A DNA stretch of 9,283 nt. Source: an uncultured Rhodospirillaceae bacterium (GTDB taxonomy: Bacteria; Pseudomonadota; Alphaproteobacteria; Rhodospirillales; UBA2165). The first letter of the stretch is position 1. Each line of letters begins with the position of its first letter. A program made the translations under genes and the position numbers. The notes under the pieces were generated by a model, which saw only the letters and a list, made by a program, of their open reading frames with translations, was not told the DNA's origin and ran no database searches. Shown here piece by piece: positions 1 to 4,973 of the stretch. The stretch spans positions 1 to 9,283 of the forward strand of contig CAJXJM010000067.1 of assembly GCA_913054205.1 (NCBI GenBank). Direction: 5' to 3'.

Positions 1-1308
1 ATTGCCGGAATTTGTATTGAGGACAAGCTGTTTCCAAAAACAAATTCCTTCATTGGCGAAGGTCAGCCGCTCGCTGATATCGACGAATTTTGCGGCAAAA
101 TAAAAGCCGGCAAAGACAGCCAGCTCGATGATGATTTCAGCGTTATCGCCCGCATCGAAGCATTGATTTCGGGCTGGGGTATGGAGGAAGCTCTCAATCG
201 CGCTTCGGCTTATCATGAGGCTGGCGCGGATGGTATTCTGATTCACTCGAAACAACAGGACGGCGTCGAAATTCTTAAATTTTTAAAGGAATGGTCCAAT
301 CGTTGCCCGGTCGTTCTTGTGCCGACGACCTATTATCAAACACCAACTGAAGAATTCCGAAAAGCCGACACATCTATCGTCATTTGGGCAAATCACAATA
401 TCCGCGCCGCGACCTCTGCCATGCGAGAAGTGTCTCGCCGCATTCATCGCGACCAAAGTCTAAGCGGTATTGAAGGTGAAATTGCCAGCGTCAAAGATAT
501 ATTTGAACTCTCCGAAAACGATGAATTGGCAGCGGCTGAAAAAATGTATCTACCAACAAGCCAAGCTGAAACCAAAGCAATTATCTTGGCGGCGTCGCGC
601 GGCACAGAACTTGGAGACCTCACAGAAGATCGGCCAAAATGCATGGTCGATGTCAGAGGCCAACCCCTGCTCCGCCGTTTAGCAACAACTTTCAATCAAG
701 CTCATATCCGGAAAATATCGGTGGTGCGCGGCTATAAAAAATCGGCGGTTAATTTGCCGTCTATCGATTTTCGCGACAATGATGATTTTAACGCGACGGG
801 CGAGGTTAGCTCTCTCGCCCATGCCCAGGATCAACTCAACGGCGAATGTATTTTTTCATACGGTGATATTTTGTTTCGCCATTACGTGCTGGATCAGCTT
901 TTGGAAACCAAGGGCGATATTGTCTTGGTCGCAGATGCGATGTGGCAGAATCGTGATGCCGACCCTCAATCTCGCCTCCGCGATTTGGTCAGATGCCGGG
1001 AGCCCTTTTCGACAAAGTATCTTGATGAAGAAGAAGTTGCTGTTACCGACATTGGCCATGACTTTGCCGCTGATCAAATTCAAGGCGAGTGGATCGGATT
1101 AGCTAAATTCTCAGAAAAAGGATCGGAACGCGTTAAGTTTGAGATCAGTGCCATGCAGAAAGACGGAACTGCTCGCCAGGCTTCTATGATCGACCTCTTT
1201 GGACGCTTGCTAAAGGCGGGCGAAGATATACGCGTTATCTATATATCTGGCCATTGGCTCGACATCGATAATGCTGATGACCTCGCCGATGCCCAGAAAT
1301 TTCTCTAG
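1..1308 (+). CDS. pepM-pntC: Phosphoenolpyruvate mutase fused to PntC-like AEP cytidylyltransferase (5' end missing)
   Basis: This bifunctional protein is cut by the left window edge; 435 residues are visible, open from base 1. A TTG at 163 lies inside the mutase domain and is not the start. Residues 1 to about 180 are the C-terminal part of PEP mutase, which isomerises PEP to phosphonopyruvate. The gating-loop signature EDKLFPKTNS (7-16) aligns with E114, K120 and N122 of the Mytilus enzyme, so roughly 105-110 residues are missing. The ARIEAL arginine (51) matches R159, and GADGILIHSK and the VIWANH block are also typical. Residues about 192-435 are a LicC/PntC-type nucleotidyltransferase: Gly-rich loop beginning ILAASRG, RPKCMVDVRGQPLL, a SYGD metal-binding aspartate and a C-terminal WLDID aspartate. 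PntC makes CMP-AEP from CTP and AEP. AEP specificity is inferred from the fusion and from ppd and phnW nearby; phosphocholine or another phosphonate is possible. The loop departs from the usual LAAGxGxRL (S for G, E for R). ppd follows after 17 bp, so they are probably cotranscribed. Confidence 0.93.
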   Translation: MAGICIEDKLFPKTNSFIGEGQPLADIDEFCGKIKAGKDSQLDDDFSVIARIEALISGWGMEEALNRASAYHEAGADGILIHSKQQDGVEILKFLKEWSNRCPVVLVPTTYYQTPTEEFRKADTSIVIWANHNIRAATSAMREVSRRIHRDQSLSGIEGEIASVKDIFELSENDELAAAEKMYLPTSQAETKAIILAASRGTELGDLTEDRPKCMVDVRGQPLLRRLATTFNQAHIRKISVVRGYKKSAVNLPSIDFRDNDDFNATGEVSSLAHAQDQLNGECIFSYGDILFRHYVLDQLLETKGDIVLVADAMWQNRDADPQSRLRDLVRCREPFSTKYLDEEEVAVTDIGHDFAADQIQGEWIGLAKFSEKGSERVKFEISAMQKDGTARQASMIDLFGRLLKAGEDIRVIYISGHWLDIDNADDLADAQKFL

Positions 1309-1325
1309 CGGCTTGTGGGCACCCT

Positions 1326-2465
1326 ATGATTTCAGCTGACGATTTTATCTTTCCCGCCCATGAACGTGGTTATGATTTTTATACCGGGGTGCCATGTTCT
1401 TTTTTAACGCCTTTTATCAACCGGACGATATCTTCGGATAAAACCGATTATGTTGGGGCTGCCAGTGAAGGTGAAGCGGTTGCAATTGCCGCGGGGGCCT
1501 GGCTCGCTGGCCGCAAAACCGTCGTCATGTGCCAGAATTCTGGGCTCGGCAATTGTGTTAATCCCATCACCTCACTCAATTTTCCTTTCCGTATTCCTAC
1601 CTTTTTGATTTCAACTTGGCGCGGACAGCCCGGCAGCCCGGATGAGCCACAACATGAGCTTATGGGCCAAATTACGCAGTCCTTAATGGAACTCATGCAA
1701 CTGCGGTGTATGATTTTTCCGAGCAGGGCGGAAGATATCTCAGGCGCGCTCGATGACGCTGAGAAAGCAATTGAAGAAACCAGCCTCCCGTTCGGTTTCA
1801 TCATGGAGAAAGGCTCGGTTGACCCGGAAGAGTTGGATCAAGCGCCGATTGAGGCCAAGCCCCGTGGCAACTATGAGGATTTCCGAACTGGCTCGATAGA
1901 GGCGAACCGCTATCAGACTTTGGAAAAAGTCGTCGAGACTGTATCTGACCGGACGGCGATAATCGCTACCACCGGAAAATGCGGCCGGGAATTGTTTACC
2001 ATCGCTGATAGACCCCAACAAATTTATCAGGTCGGATCGATGGGCGGGGCCTCAGGGATGGGGTTAGGCGTTGCCCTAAACACTGATAAACCGGTCATTG
2101 TATTGGACGGCGATGGTGCGGCCTTGATGAAAATGGGCGCGCTAGCAACGATTGGAGCCTATGCGCCCCGCAACCTCACCCATGTGATCTTGGACAATGG
2201 TGTGCACGATTCAACAGGCGGTCAGGCAACCGTGAGCCCACATGTTGACTTTTCTCAAATCGCATTAGCCGCCGGCTACCGCGCCGCTGCCACGACAGAT
2301 GGATTGGCTAGTTTTGGTGAGGCGTTAACCGCCGCCGCGGAAAACGACGGCCCGACGCTCATTCATGCGAAAATCAATACCGGCTCAATCGACAATCTCG
2401 GACGACCGACCATCAAACCAGAAGATGTCGCCCGCCGCTTCCAGAAATTCGTGACAATTAGTTAA
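1326..2465 (+). CDS. ppd: Phosphonopyruvate decarboxylase
   Basis: This thiamine-diphosphate enzyme decarboxylates phosphonopyruvate to phosphonoacetaldehyde in the cytoplasm. The step is irreversible and pulls the unfavourable PepM equilibrium toward the C-P product. The 379-residue protein is full length for Ppd (about 370-400). The N-terminal pyrimidine-binding domain has the GVPCSFLTPF opening (21-30) and the ASEGEAV block, whose Glu48 should activate ThDP. It continues with QNSGLGN and the Ppd-typical STWRGQPG region (96-103). The C-terminal domain has the ThDP/Mg motif: LDGDG at 260-264, then LDNGVHDSTGGQ at 289-300. Sulfopyruvate decarboxylase is the close alternative, but the PepM gene directly upstream and PhnW downstream settle the substrate. 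The ATG at 1326 has no clear Shine-Dalgarno; it lies 17 bp after the pepM stop, so translation may depend on the upstream gene. Confidence 0.95.
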   Translation: MISADDFIFPAHERGYDFYTGVPCSFLTPFINRTISSDKTDYVGAASEGEAVAIAAGAWLAGRKTVVMCQNSGLGNCVNPITSLNFPFRIPTFLISTWRGQPGSPDEPQHELMGQITQSLMELMQLRCMIFPSRAEDISGALDDAEKAIEETSLPFGFIMEKGSVDPEELDQAPIEAKPRGNYEDFRTGSIEANRYQTLEKVVETVSDRTAIIATTGKCGRELFTIADRPQQIYQVGSMGGASGMGLGVALNTDKPVIVLDGDGAALMKMGALATIGAYAPRNLTHVILDNGVHDSTGGQATVSPHVDFSQIALAAGYRAAATTDGLASFGEALTAAAENDGPTLIHAKINTGSIDNLGRPTIKPEDVARRFQKFVTIS

Positions 2466-2469
2466 ATCC

Positions 2470-2496
2470 TTAATTAGGTGACTGTCACTTAATTAA
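2470..2496. terminator. Palindrome between convergent ppd and phnW, possible bidirectional terminator
   Basis: The 34-bp gap between the two stop codons holds a 13-bp inverted repeat around a single central T. The left arm is TTAATTAGGTGAC and the right arm GTCACTTAATTAA, with 12 of 13 positions complementary. The one exception is a G-U wobble in the plus-strand transcript and a C-A mismatch in the other. A transcript would fold into a hairpin with a small ACUGU loop. The stem is AT-rich at its base and has no long U tract, so it is not a textbook intrinsic terminator. Its placement between convergent stops favours termination or transcript-end protection; a dimeric regulator site is possible but less likely here. 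Confidence 0.5.
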
Positions 2497-2499
2497 CCT

Positions 2500-3609
2500 T
2501 TAGAGCGATACCACGCCCAATTCGTTGATGACTGCCGCAACGGCCGCAACGGCGTTTTCCATGTCTGTATCTGTAAGATTACCAATACAGCCCATCCGGA
2601 AGCTATCTGCTTTGGTTAATTTGCCGGGATAAATTGTAAATCCGCGCGCCTGTAGCTTGTCGTAAAACTGACCAAAATCGAAACTCTTATCTTCGGGTAG
2701 GTGGAACGTCACAATGATGGGCGCCTGAAGAGTGTCAGAGAGATAGGTTTTAAACCCAAGTTCACGCATACCGCTCGTCAAAACCTGACAATTTTTCTGA
2801 TAGCGCGCACCCCGCCCCTCGACGCCGCCTTCAGCTTCATGCTGGATTAACGCCTGATCCAAAGCAGCCAGCACGTGAGTTGGCGGCGTAAAGCGCCATT
2901 GCCCCGTCTGTTCAAGCGCTTGCCATTGATCATATAAATCAAGGCTCAAGCTTGTGGCGTTGCTTTTTGAGACCGCCAAAGCTTCTTTCTCGATAATCGC
3001 AAAGCCAACGCCCGGCACGCCTTCCAGGCATTTGTTTGAAGACGCCACAATCGCCGCGCAGGGAACCTCATCGACATTTAACGGCAGCGCGCCAAAGGAA
3101 CTCATCGCATCGATGATAAGGGAACGCCCCGCCGCCGCTACAACTGCGGCAATTTCACTGATGGGATTTAAAATGCCTGAAGTGGTTTCACAATGCACTG
3201 CAACGACATGGGTGATATCAGGATCAGCCGCTAAACCCGCAGCCACCTGATTTGGGTCGGTCGGCGTATTTTCGTCCGTTTCCAATACTGTATAAGCCCG
3301 GCCATTGATTTCGCAGATTTTAGCGATGCGCCCACCATAGGCACCATTGATCAGCACCAAGACTTTGCCTCTTTTCGACACCAAAGTATCGATCGTCGCT
3401 TCAACCGCAAAAGTGCCGCTGCCTTGGACCGGCACACAAATGTGAGACCCCTCGGATACCCCGGCGATAGATTCTAGTTTGCGGCAAATGCGCGCCGTCA
3501 ATTCAATGAACGCCGCATCGCGCGACCCCCAATCGCGAAGCATCGCTTCCTTGGTGGCTTTCGACGTCGTTAGCGGGCCAGGGGTTAAAAGCAGGGGTTC
3601 ATTGGTCAT
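2500..3609 (-). CDS. phnW: 2-aminoethylphosphonate:pyruvate transaminase
   Basis: This PLP-dependent class V aminotransferase interconverts phosphonoacetaldehyde plus alanine and AEP plus pyruvate. With pepM and ppd present, and no phosphonoacetaldehyde hydrolase (phnX) visible, a biosynthetic direction is likely. The protein has 369 residues, the usual PhnW length. Landmarks are LLLTPGPLTTS (6-16) and MLRDWGSRD (23-31) for substrate and cofactor placement, QGSGTFAVE (62-70) in the PLP phosphate region, IDAMSSFG (166-173) with Asp167 for the pyridine nitrogen, and SSNKCLEGVPG (190-200) with Lys193 as Schiff-base lysine. Arg338 lies in SFRMGCIGNL. These align with D168, K194 and R340 of the Salmonella enzyme. 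The ATG at 3609 follows a GAGA Shine-Dalgarno at about 6 nt spacing. The gene converges on ppd, so it needs its own promoter in the 3610-3701 region. Confidence 0.96.
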   Translation of the reverse strand: MTNEPLLLTPGPLTTSKATKEAMLRDWGSRDAAFIELTARICRKLESIAGVSEGSHICVPVQGSGTFAVEATIDTLVSKRGKVLVLINGAYGGRIAKICEINGRAYTVLETDENTPTDPNQVAAGLAADPDITHVVAVHCETTSGILNPISEIAAVVAAAGRSLIIDAMSSFGALPLNVDEVPCAAIVASSNKCLEGVPGVGFAIIEKEALAVSKSNATSLSLDLYDQWQALEQTGQWRFTPPTHVLAALDQALIQHEAEGGVEGRGARYQKNCQVLTSGMRELGFKTYLSDTLQAPIIVTFHLPEDKSFDFGQFYDKLQARGFTIYPGKLTKADSFRMGCIGNLTDTDMENAVAAVAAVINELGVVSL

Positions 3610-3701
3610 TTAATTCTCAAACTAAAGGCACGGGTTTATTCACGGGGCAGAATCCGCTATCTAAATACCCACATCTTATAACATGTTGCGGAGATTGCGC
3701 C
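3610..3701. promoter_or_regulatory. Divergent intergenic region, probable promoters for phnW and the plus-strand CDP-alcohol transferase
   Basis: Two genes point away from this 92-bp gap, so it should hold a promoter for each. The phnW side has a GAGA Shine-Dalgarno next to its ATG. On the plus strand, TTCACG (3639-3644) and TAAATA (3662-3667) are 17 bp apart and could be weak -35 and -10 boxes. A TATAAC lies at 3677-3682, and a GGAGA Shine-Dalgarno at 3690-3694. I see no clear operator or riboswitch. The boxes are poor matches, so their exact positions are guesses. Confidence 0.3.
3690..3694 (+). promoter_or_regulatory. Shine-Dalgarno GGAGA supporting an ATT start at 3702
   Basis: GGAGA lies 7 nt before an in-frame ATT. 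No ATG, GTG or TTG lies in this frame between 3690 and the GTG at 3744, and that GTG has no purine-rich sequence in front of it. The site is therefore the best ribosome-binding signal for this gene. Confidence 0.45.
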
Positions 3702-4298
3702 ATTAGTCACAACACCTGGATACATCGTTTTGTCACCATTGGTGTGAAGCCTTTAGTCAACACGCCGGTGACACCCAATCAGATAACTTCGCTTAGACTC
3801 TTAACAGGGTTAGGAGCGGCGGTGAGTTTTTCCATTGGCGAAGAATTCTGGTCGATGATCGGCTGCGGCGTATTTGTGCTGTCGCTGTTGCTCGATCGGG
3901 CAGATGGCATTCTAGCGCGATTGACTGGCAAGACCTCCCCCGGTGGACATAAGTTTGATCTTGTCGCGGATTCGTTATCGAACTCCCTGGCCTTTGTTGG
4001 TATTGGAGTTGGATTGCGATCTAGCCAACTCGGCGAGCTTGCGATACCGCTTGGCATCATTGCCGGGCTCGCTATTTCCGCAGTTCTGTGGCTGGTGATG
4101 CGGGCTGAAGAACAGGAAGGCGGCAGGGCTGCTGAATTGGATGGCACAGCTGGTTTTGATGCAGATGATGCCATGCTCGCTGTTCCCGTAGCGGTACTAC
4201 TTGGATGGAGCAGCCAATTGATCATCGCCGCAGCCTTTGGGGCATCACTCTTCGCGGTTTTCTTTTTCTTTAAGTTCAGGCGGTTTTTGGGCTCCTAG
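3702..4298 (+). CDS. CDP-alcohol phosphatidyltransferase family protein (candidate AEP-lipid transferase)
   Basis: This is an integral inner-membrane enzyme of the class that moves a CMP-activated head group, or phosphatidyl group, onto an alcohol with release of CMP. The full signature is present: Asp65, Asp68-Gly69, Ala72-Arg73, Gly82, Asp86 and Asp90, followed by several hydrophobic segments and a short basic tail. Length is 198 residues from the start chosen here. The first canonical start is GTG at 3744 (184 residues), which has no Shine-Dalgarno and removes part of the N-terminal helix. The frame stays open upstream. An ATT at 3702 sits 7 nt after GGAGA and gives 22 residues before VTPNQIT, against 23 in the intact paralogue at 7601. 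ATT starts are rare, so this is a reasoned choice, not a certainty. Position beside the AEP genes makes CMP-AEP a likely donor; exact substrates cannot be read from sequence. The last 54 bp overlap the opposing gene. Confidence 0.85.
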   Translation: MSHNTWIHRFVTIGVKPLVNTPVTPNQITSLRLLTGLGAAVSFSIGEEFWSMIGCGVFVLSLLLDRADGILARLTGKTSPGGHKFDLVADSLSNSLAFVGIGVGLRSSQLGELAIPLGIIAGLAISAVLWLVMRAEEQEGGRAAELDGTAGFDADDAMLAVPVAVLLGWSSQLIIAAAFGASLFAVFFFFKFRRFLGS

Positions 4299-4904
4299 CC
4301 GCATATAACACCATATTGTCCAAAGACAATAGATCGTTGCGCCTATACCGGCAGCGACAAAAAACGGCGGTAGAAATCCCAACCATGTCACAGGTGCAAT
4401 TAAATAGATTCCATCTTCCAGTTCAAATCCGGCAAATCCTGGATAGCCGATCGACTCGCCATCGCCTAATTCTTCGCTGCGTTGATCTATCCCGAGGTTT
4501 GAGAATAGCGAGATCAATGCCGAGGCCGCACCTGCGCCGCCCAACAGAACCGCCCAAATACCAAGGCTGTCAAAATGACCAACGCCAAGCCCTATAAACA
4601 GCGCAGCGTAACCAATTCCGCCAACCGCATAATCGAAATAATAACCGAAGCTCGACGATGTCCCCTGCAACCTGGCAAGTTCGCCGTCAAAGTGATCTAG
4701 GAATCGAGCGAGAACAAAGATGCCCGCCGCCCAATTTACATAAACCGCTTCGCCAAACGCAAATAGAACGCCCGCCCCGAGGGTCATCAAAAGCGTCAAT
4801 CCAGTGATGTGGTTCGGCCGAATAAAAGTCGCGGCAAGCGGTTTCACCAAAAAGCTGGCAAGGCGCTGGTCATAGGGAACCTGATTCTCCGTATCATGTG
4901 TCAT
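4245..4904 (-). CDS. CDP-alcohol phosphatidyltransferase-like membrane protein with incomplete catalytic motif
   Basis: This 219-residue membrane protein is a paralogue of the genes at 3702 and 7601. It keeps the fold signature at Asp70, Asp73-Gly74, Ala77-Arg78, Gly87 and Asp91, but position 95, where the fourth Asp should be, is Gly (FDYAVGG). That Asp is the proposed catalytic base of the family, so the protein may be inactive, a partner subunit, or use different chemistry. The codon is GGC and the surrounding frame is intact, so a frameshift does not explain it. The N-terminus has the RPNHIT block (29-34) seen as TPNQIT in the paralogues. Near the C-terminus, AGFELED resembles AGFDADD of the convergent gene. 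It ends in a charged tail (KEKENREE) encoded opposite the last membrane segment of that gene. ATG at 4904 lacks a clear Shine-Dalgarno. Function is not known. Confidence 0.82.
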   Translation of the reverse strand: MTHDTENQVPYDQRLASFLVKPLAATFIRPNHITGLTLLMTLGAGVLFAFGEAVYVNWAAGIFVLARFLDHFDGELARLQGTSSSFGYYFDYAVGGIGYAALFIGLGVGHFDSLGIWAVLLGGAGAASALISLFSNLGIDQRSEELGDGESIGYPGFAGFELEDGIYLIAPVTWLGFLPPFFVAAGIGATIYCLWTIWCYMRLGAQKPPELKEKENREE

Positions 4905-4973
4905 AGGTGCAAAATGTTTAAGTAGTTCCGTTGTGTCAAGTTTGCGATTAAATTGCTAACACTGCAAATTAAC
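4905..4973. promoter_or_regulatory. Divergent intergenic region before the hpnN-like operon
   Basis: The minus-strand CDP-alcohol family gene and the plus-strand RND transporter gene start on opposite sides of this AT-rich gap, so it should contain both promoters. TTGTGT at 4931-4936 and TTGCGA at 4942-4947 could act as plus-strand -35 boxes, but neither has a convincing -10 partner. I see no inverted repeat or operator. Confidence 0.25.

Noticed and set aside
163..1308. TTG at 163 as the start of the mutase fusion gene
   Set aside because: The frame is open from base 1 and encodes the PEP mutase signature EDKLFPKTNS upstream of 163, so the TTG is an internal leucine and the true start lies left of the window.
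3779..4225. 148-codon minus-strand open frame opposite the CDP-alcohol transferase
   Set aside because: It is Ser/Pro-rich, resembles no family I know, and lies entirely opposite a gene with a full catalytic signature.
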